Positions 21,524 to 29,723 of a DNA stretch of 35,295 nucleotides are shown one piece after another. A program made the position numbers and the translations under genes. Positions within the stretch are counted from its first letter, which is position 1; every line of letters begins with the position of its first letter. Below the pieces are notes generated by a model that was not told the DNA's origin, ran no database searches, and was given only the letters and a program-made list of their open reading frames with translations. The DNA is from a virus: IMG/VR virus record IMGVR_UViG_3300024305_000004, positions 1 to 35,295 of that record; one strand, given 5' to 3'.

Positions 21524-22931
21524 CGTCAGCTTCGACACGCTGCCGTCGTCCATCCGCAAGCCGGGCAAGTATCTGGAGTTCAACACCCGCCTTGCCGTGC
21601 GCACGCTGCCCGCCAACGAACAGCGCGTGCTTCTGGTGGCCCAGCGCACCGCCGGGGGCAGCCAGCCCGCGCTGGTGCCGGTGGACGTGTTTTCGGACGA
21701 GGAAGCCCGCATCCTGTTTGGCGAGGGCAGCGTGGCCCACCTGATGGTGCGCGCCGCCATCATCGCCAACCCGTACCTGTACCTGACCGTGGTGGCCGTG
21801 GATGACGACGATGCGTCCATTGCCGCGTCCGGCACCGTGGGCATCACCGGCACGGCCACGTCTTCGGGCGTCATCGCGCTGGCCATAGGCAACCAGACCG
21901 TGAAAATCGCGGTGGCCAAGGGCGACACCGCCGCCGTTGCCGCCGCCGCGCTGGCGCAGGCCGTCGGCACGGCCCGGTACCTGCCGGTCACGCCCGCCGC
22001 CGAGGGCGGTGTGGTCACGCTTACGGCCCGCAACAAGGGCGCGCTGGGCAACCAGGTGCCGCTTTCCGCCAGCCATACGGTGCAGGGGCTGACCGTGCAG
22101 GTAACGGCCATGTCCGGCGGGCAGACGGACCCGGACATTGCCGGGGCGCTGGCCGCCCTGTTTCTGGGCGGACACCACATTCTGGTCACGCCCTACGCCA
22201 CGCAGGACAACCTTGCCACCCTGCGCGACCACCTGGACGCCGTGTCGCATGCGCTGGAACAGCGCGGGGCCGTGGGCGTGTTCGCCACCACCGGCACGCT
22301 GGCGCAGGCCACCACGCTGGCCGGTCAGGTCAACAGCGGGCGTATCTGCGGCGTGGTGCTGCCCGGGACGGTCAGCCTGCCGCACGAGGTGGCCGCCGCC
22401 TACGGGGCAGTGGTCGCCAGCGAGGAAGACCCCGCTCGCCCCCTGAACACCCTGACGCTTTCGGGCATTGCCGTGCCGCCGGTGGCCAGGCGCCTTGGCC
22501 GCATGGAGCAGGAAACGGCCCTGCACAACGGCGTCACCCCGCTGGAAACGGGGCCGGGCGACGTGGTGCAGATAGTGCGCGCCGTCACCACCTACACGGT
22601 GGACGCTCAGGGCGTGGAAGACGTGTCCCTGCTGGACCTGACCACCATCCGCACGCTGGACTACGTGCGCAAGGCCGTGCGCGAACGCATCAGCCTGCGC
22701 TTCCCGCGCGAGAAGCTGTCCGCCCGCACGCCCCCCAAGGTGCGCAGCGAGATCATCGACGTGCTGCTGAAGCTGGAAGAACTGGAAATCGTAGAGGAAG
22801 TGAAGGCCAACCTGCCCGGCGTCATCGTCGAGCGCGACACGCAGGACGCCAACCGCCTGAACGCGAAGATCCCGGTCGATGTGGTCAACGGGCTGCATGT
22901 GTTCGCGGGCCGCATCGACCTTCTGCTGTAA
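21510..22931 (+). CDS. L: Contractile tail sheath protein (Mu L-like)
   Basis: A 473-residue sheath subunit that surrounds the tail tube and contracts on infection. It begins MTSPNVSFDTLPSSIRKPGK and has the sheath features ARILFGEGSVAHLMVRAAI, GGHHILVTPYATQDN and the C-terminal handshake region (DYVRKAVRERISLRFPREKL). Length is close to Mu L (495). AAGGAGG lies before ATG 21510, inside the end of the gp38 gene. Its presence shows a myovirus-type tail. Confidence 0.95.
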   Translation: MTSPNVSFDTLPSSIRKPGKYLEFNTRLAVRTLPANEQRVLLVAQRTAGGSQPALVPVDVFSDEEARILFGEGSVAHLMVRAAIIANPYLYLTVVAVDDDDASIAASGTVGITGTATSSGVIALAIGNQTVKIAVAKGDTAAVAAAALAQAVGTARYLPVTPAAEGGVVTLTARNKGALGNQVPLSASHTVQGLTVQVTAMSGGQTDPDIAGALAALFLGGHHILVTPYATQDNLATLRDHLDAVSHALEQRGAVGVFATTGTLAQATTLAGQVNSGRICGVVLPGTVSLPHEVAAAYGAVVASEEDPARPLNTLTLSGIAVPPVARRLGRMEQETALHNGVTPLETGPGDVVQIVRAVTTYTVDAQGVEDVSLLDLTTIRTLDYVRKAVRERISLRFPREKLSARTPPKVRSEIIDVLLKLEELEIVEEVKANLPGVIVERDTQDANRLNAKIPVDVVNGLHVFAGRIDLLL

Positions 22932-22943
22932 GGAGAGAACCCC

Positions 22944-23318
22944 ATGGCCCTGAAGGAATACCTCGGCGCCGTCATCCTCGAAATCGACGGCAAGGAATAC
23001 GAGGTCGAGTCCGTGGACATCGACCACAAGAGCGGTCGCAAGCTGGTGAAGACCATGAACCGCAAGGGCAAGCCCAGCGGCTTTGCGCAGGGCGTGCACG
23101 AATGGACGCTGAAGCTCACCCTGCCCATCCCCAAGGAAAACGCCCCCGATTGGGACGACATCGTGGGGGCCAAGGTGACCATCTACCCCGTGACCGAAGG
23201 CGGCACCCGCGAATCGTATCTGGACTGCGTGGCCATGGACGATGCCCGCAAGTACAGCGTGGACAATGAGGCGAAAGTGGACGTGACGCTGGCGGCCATG
23301 GACCGGGTGGAGGAATAG
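22944..23318 (+). CDS. M: Tail tube protein (Mu M-like)
   Basis: A 124-residue beta-rich protein (VILEIDGKEYEVESVDIDHK, then EWTLKLTLPIP and YPVTEGGTRESYLDCVAM). Its place between sheath and tail chaperone, with this size and composition, identifies the inner tube subunit corresponding to Mu M (gp40). AAGGAGAG precedes the ATG. Confidence 0.88.
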   Translation: MALKEYLGAVILEIDGKEYEVESVDIDHKSGRKLVKTMNRKGKPSGFAQGVHEWTLKLTLPIPKENAPDWDDIVGAKVTIYPVTEGGTRESYLDCVAMDDARKYSVDNEAKVDVTLAAMDRVEE

Positions 23319-23321
23319 CCC

Positions 23322-23666
23322 ATGACCAACATCATCATGACCCGCACCCCCATGACCGAAACCGGCACCCTGACCATCGGCTGGCAGGATGAAGCCGGTG
23401 ACTGGCACAAGGACTTCGAGATGCGCCTGCCCACCATGGCCGACGTGGAAGACGCCATGGCCGAGGCGGGCGAAGGGGCCAATCAGGCCCGCATCACCCG
23501 CTACGTGTGGGCGCGCACCATCACCCGGCTGGGCACGCTGCCGCAGGATGCCATTACCCCCGAACTGCTGGGGGCGCTGCCGGATACCGAGTTCGGCCAG
23601 CTTAACGCGGCGGAGGAACGACTGCGAAAAAAGCTGATGGCCGCGAGCGCCGTTGCCGCGAGCTGA
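23322..23666 (+). CDS. Tail assembly chaperone, short form (gp41-like)
   Basis: A 114-residue protein (MTNIIMTRTPMTETGTLTIG, FEMRLPTMADVEDAM, ITRLGTLPQDAITPELLGAL). It lies directly between tube and tape measure, the conserved slot of the chaperone pair that coats the tape measure during tail assembly. Near its end the gene contains a dnaX-type slippery site, so this is the unshifted product. GGAGG precedes the ATG. Confidence 0.88.
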   Translation: MTNIIMTRTPMTETGTLTIGWQDEAGDWHKDFEMRLPTMADVEDAMAEAGEGANQARITRYVWARTITRLGTLPQDAITPELLGALPDTEFGQLNAAEERLRKKLMAASAVAAS

Positions 23667-23824
23667 GGCTGGCGGAACTGGCCCTGGTGCATCGCGGCTT
23701 CCGGCTGGAAGAGGTTCGGGCCATGTCCCTGCCCGAAATCCGCACCTACATAGAACTGCTGACGGGGCGCGGCCCCGCGCCGGGCAGCAGACGGGTGGTC
23801 AACCGCAGGCTGAAGAGGAAATAG
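23322..23824 (+). CDS. Tail assembly chaperone, long form by -1 frameshift (gp41-42-like)
   Basis: If ribosomes slip back one base at A AAA AAG (23627-23633), 104 codons of the short form continue as 63 codons in the -1 frame, ending at TAG 23822-23824 (about 167 residues). The extension reads CRELRLAELALVHRGFRLEE and EIRTYIELLTGRG with a basic end, like the second half of Mu-type chaperone fusions. It has no start signal of its own and fills the otherwise empty gap up to the tape measure gene, three bases before its ATG. Confidence 0.85.
23612..23633 (+). other. Programmed -1 frameshift site with upstream Shine-Dalgarno
   Basis: The heptamer A AAA AAG (23627-23633) is in the correct register (CGA AAA AAG). 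GGAGG (23612-23616) lies ten bases before it, the same arrangement that stimulates frameshifting in E. coli dnaX. Downstream DNA has a direct repeat GCCGCGAGC and may fold, but no clear stimulatory hairpin was settled. Confidence 0.85.
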
Positions 23825-23827
23825 CGC

Positions 23828-25768
23828 ATGAACGACATGAGCGTGCAGGTCACCCTGCGCCTGCGCGACCAGATGGGCCGCTATACCAAGCGGGCGCTGG
23901 ACGACGTGACGCGGGCCACCGGGGATGCCACCACGGCAGCCCGTGGCCTTGCGCGCGCCGGTGCCGATACCGACCGCATGCGCTTCGGCGGCCTGCTGAA
24001 CGGGCTGCGGCAGGTGGACCGCCTGTCGCGCGCGGCCATGCAGTCGCTACGCGGGGTGGCCAGTGCCGCATCCAACGCCGCCAAGGCCGCCGGTCAGGTG
24101 GGCAGCGGCCTTACGGCGGGCGGCTACGTGGCCGGGCGGGCACTGGCCAAGCCCATGGACTACGAACACCGCGTGGCGCAGATGGCCAACACCGCCTATG
24201 CCGAGCGCGACGTGGCGGGCCGCCGGGCGGGCATGACCCAACTGGACGCCTCCATCACCGGGGCCGTGCGCACCGGCGGCGGCACCCGCGACGAGGCCGC
24301 CGAGGCGCTGGACAAGATGCTGGCGTCCGGGGCCATCAAGGCGGACGCGGCCACCAGCCTGCTGCCGGTGTTGCAGAAGTATTCCACCGCGTCGGGCGCG
24401 GCGTCCGGCGACCTTGCGGACATTGTCATCCGGGGCGTGCAACAGGGCTTTTTCAAGCCGGAAGAAGCGCAGGCCGCGCTGGACCGGGCCATGGTGGCCG
24501 GGCAGATGGGTGGCTTTGAACTGAAGGACATGGCCCGCTGGCTGCCGCAGATGATGGCCAACGCGCAGGGCATGAAGGGCATGGCCGGGTTCGAGCGGAT
24601 TCTGGCCAGCGCGCAGGCGTCCGCCGTGACGGCGGGCAACAAGGACCAGGCGGGGAACAACCTCGTCAACCTGCTGGCCAAGATGAACAGCAGCGACGCC
24701 GCGCTGGACTTCAAGAAGCTGGGTATCGACCTTTCCGGATCGCTGGCCAAGGCCCGCGAAAACGGCGAACTGCCGCTGGATGCGTTCGTCCGGCTGGTGG
24801 AAACCCGCGTGGTGGGCAAGGACAAACGCTTTCAGGCCGCGCGTGCCAAAGCCGCCGGGGCCACCGGCGGCGACCGCGCGTCCGCCCTGAACGACATGGC
24901 CGACATTCTTCAGGCGTCTGCCGTGGGCCGAGTGATGCAGGACCGGCAGGCCCTGCTGGCCCTTGTCGCGGAGATGACCCAGAAGGGCTACGTGGCCGAC
25001 GTGCTGGGCGGCATGCGCAGCGCCACCGGCGCGGGCGAAACCGCCTTCGGCGTGGTGGCCTCCACCTCTGCCTTCAAGGCGCAGCAGGCCAGCAACGAGA
25101 AGGACATTGCCGCATCCGGCATGCTGGCCCACGTGAAGCCCTATCTGGACCCGGCCATGGAAAGGCTGGCCGCGTTCGGTGCCGAATTTCCCGCCCTGAC
25201 CACGGCGGCCATGGAGGCAACCACGGCCATAGGAGCCATGACGGCGGCGGCTGCGGCCTTTGGCGGGCTGCGCATGCTGACCGGCGGTGCCGGTGCTGCC
25301 GGGGCGGGGGGCGCAGCCGGTATGGCGGGGCGCGGCGCAAGGTTCGGCAAGCTGGCCGGTCGCCTTGCCGGGCGCGCTGGGGGCCTGCTGGCCGTGGCCG
25401 GTGCCGCCTATGACGTGTACGCCACCGAGCAAAGCGCCATGAACCGCAACGACAAGAACGCCGCCCACGTGGCCACGGCGGGCGGGCTTGGCGGAACGCT
25501 GGCCGGGGCATCGCTGGGGGCCAAGGCCGGGGCCGCGCTGGGCACGCTGGTGGCCCCCGGCATCGGCACCGCCGTGGGCGCGGGCGTGGGCGGCATCGGC
25601 GGCGGGCTGCTGGGCTGGCTGGGCGGCACCGGCCTTGGCCAGAAGCTGGGGGACATGATCTTCAAGGACGAGCGCGTGGTGCGCGTGGAATCGGTGCTGC
25701 AACTGGATGGCCGGGAAGTGGCCCGCGCCGTCAACGAAGTGAACGGGCGCGACGCCACCCGCCACTAA
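23828..25768 (+). CDS. Tail tape measure protein
   Basis: A 646-residue protein that sets tail length and occupies the tube lumen. The N-terminal part is helical (VTLRLRDQMGRYTKRALDDV). The TIGR01760-type core contains YEHRVAQMANTAYAE and ITGAVRTGGGTRDEAAEAL. Hydrophobic Gly/Ala-rich segments follow (residues about 460-495 and 550-605), probably inserted into the host membrane during DNA injection. Position after the frameshifted chaperone confirms the role. AGAGGAAA precedes ATG 23828. Confidence 0.93.
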   Translation: MNDMSVQVTLRLRDQMGRYTKRALDDVTRATGDATTAARGLARAGADTDRMRFGGLLNGLRQVDRLSRAAMQSLRGVASAASNAAKAAGQVGSGLTAGGYVAGRALAKPMDYEHRVAQMANTAYAERDVAGRRAGMTQLDASITGAVRTGGGTRDEAAEALDKMLASGAIKADAATSLLPVLQKYSTASGAASGDLADIVIRGVQQGFFKPEEAQAALDRAMVAGQMGGFELKDMARWLPQMMANAQGMKGMAGFERILASAQASAVTAGNKDQAGNNLVNLLAKMNSSDAALDFKKLGIDLSGSLAKARENGELPLDAFVRLVETRVVGKDKRFQAARAKAAGATGGDRASALNDMADILQASAVGRVMQDRQALLALVAEMTQKGYVADVLGGMRSATGAGETAFGVVASTSAFKAQQASNEKDIAASGMLAHVKPYLDPAMERLAAFGAEFPALTTAAMEATTAIGAMTAAAAAFGGLRMLTGGAGAAGAGGAAGMAGRGARFGKLAGRLAGRAGGLLAVAGAAYDVYATEQSAMNRNDKNAAHVATAGGLGGTLAGASLGAKAGAALGTLVAPGIGTAVGAGVGGIGGGLLGWLGGTGLGQKLGDMIFKDERVVRVESVLQLDGREVARAVNEVNGRDATRH

Positions 25769-25788
25769 CGGCGCAACGGGATCATCGC

Positions 25789-27129
25789 ATGGCATGGAAG
25801 GACAACCTGCTGGACGCCAGCTTTCGGGGCGCGGGCTTCGAGGTGCTGCGCACCCGCGACAAGGGCGAACGCGCCCTGGTGGAGCACGAATACCCCTACC
25901 GCCCCGGCGCGGAAGTGGAAGACATGGGGCGCAAGGCCCGGCGCATCAGCCTTACCGCCGTCTTCAACGGGCCGCAGTACGAGGCCGGGCTGGCACGACT
26001 GGTGGCGGCGCTGGAGGAATCCGGCCCCGGAGAACTGGTGCATCCGGTGTTCGGTTCCGTCACCGTGCGCGTGGCCTCGTGGGACATCCCGCACGAAGGG
26101 GAGCAGCCCGACTACGTCGAGGTGGCGCTGGAATTTGTGGAGGCCGGGACCGACAACGCCTTTCTTGGCGCAACGGGTGCGCGCGGCGCGGCGGAAGGCG
26201 CGGCCCTGAACGCGGAAGGCGCGGCGGGCGAGGCCAGCGAGGCGTCGGGCCAATCCTTCGCGCGCTGGCTGGAACAGACCGCCAGACAGTACAGCCTTGC
26301 CGACAAGGTGGACGTGCTGAACAGCATGCACGACACGCTGGACGAGTACGACGCCATACAGCGCGCCGGACGGTCTGCGGTGTACTATCTGGACTTTCCG
26401 TCCGCCTACCTGTCCGACCTTCAGGCCGCGCAGCAGACAGCGGCAGACCCGCTGGCCGTGCAGGGCGGCGGCTTTCGCAACTGGCAAAAGCTGTCGCAGG
26501 CGTTCCCGTCGCGCAGCCTGACCGGGGGCACGGGCCGCAGCTACCCGGCGGGCGTCAGCGCCTATGCGGGCAGCGTGGCCGCTGGGCCGTCCACGGGGCA
26601 GGCCGTTGCCTCTCCCACGGTAAGCATCCCCTCGGTGGACGCCGCGCGCCCGGCCCAGCAGGCGGACCTTTCCACCCCGCAGGGTGCCACCAATGCGCAA
26701 CTGGCCGTGCTGGCCAACGTCACGCAAACGGCGCTGCTGACGGAGCAGGCCACGGCGCTGTTGCAGGCGGAGGCCGCCGCGCCCACCCTGACCCCGCAGG
26801 AAGTGGAGGCCGTGGTGGGCAACCTGCGCGACCGCATGCAGGACGCCATGGACGGCGCGCGCATCGTGTTGCCCGCGCAGGACGCCTATGCCGTGGCGCA
26901 GGCCCTGCGCGATGCGGCGCTGGCGTTGCAGGAACTGGGCGCGGCGGTCATCGAACAAAGCCCGCCGCTGGTGACCCACGTGGTGGACGCCCCCTGCAAC
27001 CTGCACCTGCTGGCCCACCGCCTGTATGGCGACTATCGCCGCGCCGCCGAACTGGAGCGCCTGAACCCGGCCATCCGCAACCCCAATTTCCTTGCCGCCG
27101 GACAGGAGGTCACAGGGTATGCCCGCTGA
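25789..27129 (+). CDS. N: gp43-like baseplate/tail protein (DNA circulation N-terminal domain)
   Basis: A 446-residue protein starting MAWKDNLLDASFRGAGFEVL, the conserved DNA_circ_N domain of Mu N (gp43), with EHEYPYRPGAEVEDMGRKAR. Despite the family name these are baseplate proteins. The middle is Ala/Ser-rich, and the last about 50 residues (LHLLAHRLYGDYRRAAELER, NPNFLAAGQEV) resemble a LysM-like module. It overlaps the next gene by 11 bases. Confidence 0.9.
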   Translation: MAWKDNLLDASFRGAGFEVLRTRDKGERALVEHEYPYRPGAEVEDMGRKARRISLTAVFNGPQYEAGLARLVAALEESGPGELVHPVFGSVTVRVASWDIPHEGEQPDYVEVALEFVEAGTDNAFLGATGARGAAEGAALNAEGAAGEASEASGQSFARWLEQTARQYSLADKVDVLNSMHDTLDEYDAIQRAGRSAVYYLDFPSAYLSDLQAAQQTAADPLAVQGGGFRNWQKLSQAFPSRSLTGGTGRSYPAGVSAYAGSVAAGPSTGQAVASPTVSIPSVDAARPAQQADLSTPQGATNAQLAVLANVTQTALLTEQATALLQAEAAAPTLTPQEVEAVVGNLRDRMQDAMDGARIVLPAQDAYAVAQALRDAALALQELGAAVIEQSPPLVTHVVDAPCNLHLLAHRLYGDYRRAAELERLNPAIRNPNFLAAGQEVTGYAR

Positions 27130-28228
27130 ACGCGACGCCGTCACCCTGATCGTGGGCGGCAGGGAACACCGCGACTGGACCAGCTACGAACTGGACAGCG
27201 ACCTGCTGACCCCCGCCGATGCGTGGCGCGTGTCGCTGGGCATCCCGGCGGACGCCGTGCCGCAGTCGGTGCGCCCGTGGGCCGCCGTCACCATGGCCGT
27301 GGGCGGGCAGGCGGTGCTGTCTGGCCGCATCGACCGGGTGGAACGGGCCATTCGCAAGGGGCAGCACACCCTGTCCCTGTCCGGTCGCGATGGTGCCGCC
27401 GTGCTGGTGGACTGCTCCGCGCCGCTGTTCGTGGCCCGGCAGATCGACCTGGAAGAGGCGGTGGCGCGCATCGTGCGACCGCTGGGCATCAGCCGCGTCC
27501 GGGTGGGGAAACCCGCTCTGGAAGTCAGGCGCGAGAAGATTACCGTTGAACCGGGCATGACAGCGTGGGACGCCCTGCAACAGGTGGCCGAGGCCAACGG
27601 CATGTGGCCGTGGTTCGCGCCGGAGGGCACGCTGGTGGTGGGCGGCCCGGACTACACCGCGCAGCCCGTGGCCGACCTTGTGCTGCGCTTTGGGGACGAG
27701 GGACGCACAAACAACGTGCTGTCCCTGACGGTCAGCGAATCCGTGGAGGGGCGGCATTCGGAGGTCACCGTGCTGGGCCAGAACCACGGCACGGAAGATG
27801 CCGAGGGCGAACACGCCCTGCGCGCCGTGGCCAGGGATTCCGGCGTGGCGTGGCACCGGCCCAAGGTGGTTGTGGAATCGCAGTGCGACACGGAAGACAT
27901 GGCCCGTCGCCGCGCCCGCAAGCTGCTGGCCGACGGGCGGCTGTCCGGTTTTCAGGTGCAGGCCACCGTGCGCGGGCACCGGGCGCTGGATGCCACCGGC
28001 ACCGGCCCCCTGTGGGAACCGGGGCAGCGGGTGCGCGTGCTGTCCGAGCCGCACGGGCTGGACGCAACCCTGTTCCTGATGCGGCGCACCTTCATCGGTG
28101 GCCGCGACCGGGGACAGGTGACGGAACTGCTGCTGAAGGAAGACGGCGTGTGGCTGCCGGACGTGGGCAAGCACCGCAGGCGCAAGAAGGGCGACGCGGC
28201 AACGGAGATGGAGGTGGTAGACCTGTGA
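27119..28228 (+). CDS. P: gp44-like baseplate hub protein (Mu P)
   Basis: A 369-residue hub protein (MPAERDAVTLIVGGREHRDW) corresponding to Mu gp44, a T4 gp27-like trimer at the tail tip. Recognisable parts are VSLSGRD-like beta regions (HTLSLSGRDGAAVLVD), RIVRPLGIS, and EPGMTAWDALQQVAEANGMW. It ends in a basic tail (KHRRRKKGD). GGAGG ten bases upstream supports ATG 27119 over the in-frame codon at 27092. Its TGA overlaps the gp45 start. Confidence 0.92.
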   Translation: MPAERDAVTLIVGGREHRDWTSYELDSDLLTPADAWRVSLGIPADAVPQSVRPWAAVTMAVGGQAVLSGRIDRVERAIRKGQHTLSLSGRDGAAVLVDCSAPLFVARQIDLEEAVARIVRPLGISRVRVGKPALEVRREKITVEPGMTAWDALQQVAEANGMWPWFAPEGTLVVGGPDYTAQPVADLVLRFGDEGRTNNVLSLTVSESVEGRHSEVTVLGQNHGTEDAEGEHALRAVARDSGVAWHRPKVVVESQCDTEDMARRRARKLLADGRLSGFQVQATVRGHRALDATGTGPLWEPGQRVRVLSEPHGLDATLFLMRRTFIGGRDRGQVTELLLKEDGVWLPDVGKHRRRKKGDAATEMEVVDL

Positions 28229-28851
28229 TGCAGCGCGTGCAGGCCATGATCAACCGCACACTGGCCACGGTGCGGCAGGCATTCCGCGCCCGGCTTACCG
28301 GGCTGGACAGCAAGCCCGGCGTGCAACTGGTGCAGGCGGCGGCGCTGGCCGGGGAGCAGGTGCAGGCGGCGGAACTGTTCCAGCACTTCGGCTTCACCTC
28401 GGCCCCGCCCGTCGGTACGCAGTGCATCCTGCTGCCGCTGGGTGGCAAGACGGCCCATTCCGTGGTGGTGGCCACCGAAAACGGGGCCTTCCGCGTGCAG
28501 GCCCTGCAAGGGGGCGAGGTGTGCGTCTACAACCAGTGGGGCGCGAAGATCACGCTGAAGAAGGAGAAGATCGTGGAGGTGGATTGCGACCACTTCCGCG
28601 TGGCCGCCAAGGAATCCATCCAGATGGAAACCAAACAGTGGCAGGCCACGGCCAGCGAGGGGGCAGGTTTCGCCTCGCCAGCATTAGCTATCGGTGGCGT
28701 GGGTGGAAAGAAGGCACTTGCGATGCTGGACGCAGACCTGAACACTACCGGCGACGTGACCTCTGAAGGGGACCATATCGCCAAGGGTATCAGTCTCCAG
28801 CATCACCGCCACCCAGGGGATTCCGGCGGCTCGACGGGGGATGCAGAGTAG
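28228..28851 (+). CDS. gp45-like baseplate spike protein
   Basis: A 207-residue spike homologous to Mu gp45, the membrane-piercing needle. It starts MQRVQAMINRTLATVRQAF, then has the OB-fold part (GVQLVQAAALAGEQVQAAEL, GTQCILLPLGG) and the beta-helix (CVYNQWGAKITLKKEKIVEV). The tip contains HHRH in LQHHRHPGDSGG; Mu gp45 binds iron through histidines there. The last about 60 codons are less GC-rich than the rest, next to the cargo junction. A decayed copy of this 3' end lies at 29590-29723. Confidence 0.92.
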   Translation: MQRVQAMINRTLATVRQAFRARLTGLDSKPGVQLVQAAALAGEQVQAAELFQHFGFTSAPPVGTQCILLPLGGKTAHSVVVATENGAFRVQALQGGEVCVYNQWGAKITLKKEKIVEVDCDHFRVAAKESIQMETKQWQATASEGAGFASPALAIGGVGGKKALAMLDADLNTTGDVTSEGDHIAKGISLQHHRHPGDSGGSTGDAE

Positions 28852-29047
28852 TTATAGCTGCATCTAGGCGCTGTAAAGGAAAATATGAAAGCAGGTTAGC
28901 ATGTAATGTTTCGTATTATTTCTTTCATTTGTGTTGCTCGTTGTATTTAATTTTTTACATAAGAACATATAACAAATGTATTTCTAGTTTGTATCAGACT
29001 GAATACGGCGTCGGGACTGTGAAATCCGCCACGACGCCGTATTAATA
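28852..29047. other. AT-rich intergenic segment after gp45 with long perfect dyad
   Basis: No gene is seen in this AT-rich stretch. Its main feature is AATACGGCGTCG (29002-29013) with its exact inverse (29032-29043), a 12-bp stem with an 18-base loop, just past the stop of the minus-strand cargo gene. It lies between convergent genes and probably stops transcription from both sides, although neither side has a clean T-run. Confidence 0.55.
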
Positions 29048-29332
29048 CTATTTAGGCCCTATATGTAAGATATATTCATTGTCTAATCTTGTTGTAAAAT
29101 CTTTTCCTTCATCTCCTTCTCCTGAAAGTGAATAGCTTCCATCGTTTTTTATAGTATATTTTGCTTTTGAGCCATCTGTAAAAAGGAAATAATGTGAGAC
29201 GCATTCACCATCATGCTCAGTATAGCATGATTTTATTCTTGAAATATTATCAATTCCAACTCTCGATATGGGCTTCTCTGGGGTTATTGTGAGTTTTCCA
29301 TTTTCATCGCGCGTAAGTTTTACGTTTGGCAT
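29048..29332 (-). CDS. Small cargo protein A at the gp45-gp46 junction
   Basis: A 94-residue AT-rich gene on the minus strand (MPNVKLTRDENGKLTITPEK, then VSHYFLFTDGSKAKYTIKND). GGAGAG lies eight bases before ATG 29332. The protein looks soluble and beta-rich, with two cysteines (C36, C44) and no signal peptide. No family is recognised. It stands between intact gp45 and the decayed gp46 copy, so it belongs to the older of two stacked insertions. Role unknown. Confidence 0.7.
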   Translation of the reverse strand: MPNVKLTRDENGKLTITPEKPISRVGIDNISRIKSCYTEHDGECVSHYFLFTDGSKAKYTIKNDGSYSLSGEGDEGKDFTTRLDNEYILHIGPK

Positions 29333-29377
29333 GATGATAACTCTCCAAATTTAGAGGTTAAGGATGAGATGCGCACC

Positions 29378-29575
29378 TGTTCTTGCTGTCTTTCATCCAC
29401 CGCCACGAGGGTGGTGGCATGGGCGCCCTGCGGCATTGGTATATTTATTAACGATTATAGCGATAAGTACTTTTTTAGTCTAGCCAATGCCGCCTCACCA
29501 CGATTGATGCACTCCTCGGCATGTGGTGCGGGACTCTTCCGCAGGGCCATGTTTGCACGAGCTTAAGCTGAGTGG
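29378..29575 (+). pseudogene. Decayed copy of the late element and gp46 5' end
   Basis: From 29378 the DNA aligns with 30363-30565: a degenerate pyrimidine tract with CTGTCTT, then a hairpin (CCACCGCC 29397-29404 with GGTGGTGG 29410-29417) and ATGGG at 29419. An identical 16-mer AGTCTAGCCAATGCCG (29477-29492) matches 30468-30483, and a diverged continuation runs to GAGC/AGTGGG. The frame hits TAA at codon 11 and is shifted by two bases, so it is dead. Many differences are C/T or G/A. It is a relic of a second gp46 start. Confidence 0.8.
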
Positions 29576-29589
29576 GTTGCGGATGTGTT

Positions 29590-29723
29590 TGGCCCACGCT
29601 GGACGCCGCCCCGAACACGACCTGCGACGTGACCCTTGATGGGAACCATGTCGCCGGGGCATCAGTCGGCGGCGCCACCGCCATCCTGGGGATTCGGGTG
29701 GGACGACGGGGGAGGCGGTGTAG
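29590..29723 (+). pseudogene. Decayed copy of the gp45 3' end
   Basis: This stretch aligns with the last about 130 bases of gp45 (28720-28851). Read forward it gives LDAAPNTTCDVTLDGNHVAG, against LDADLNTTGDVTSEGDHIAK in intact gp45, and at DNA level it shares the GGGGATTC and GACGGGGG blocks, ending at TAG 29721-29723. It is cut at its 5' side directly against the gp46 relic. Together the two relics mark the join between two successive cargo insertions. Confidence 0.78.
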
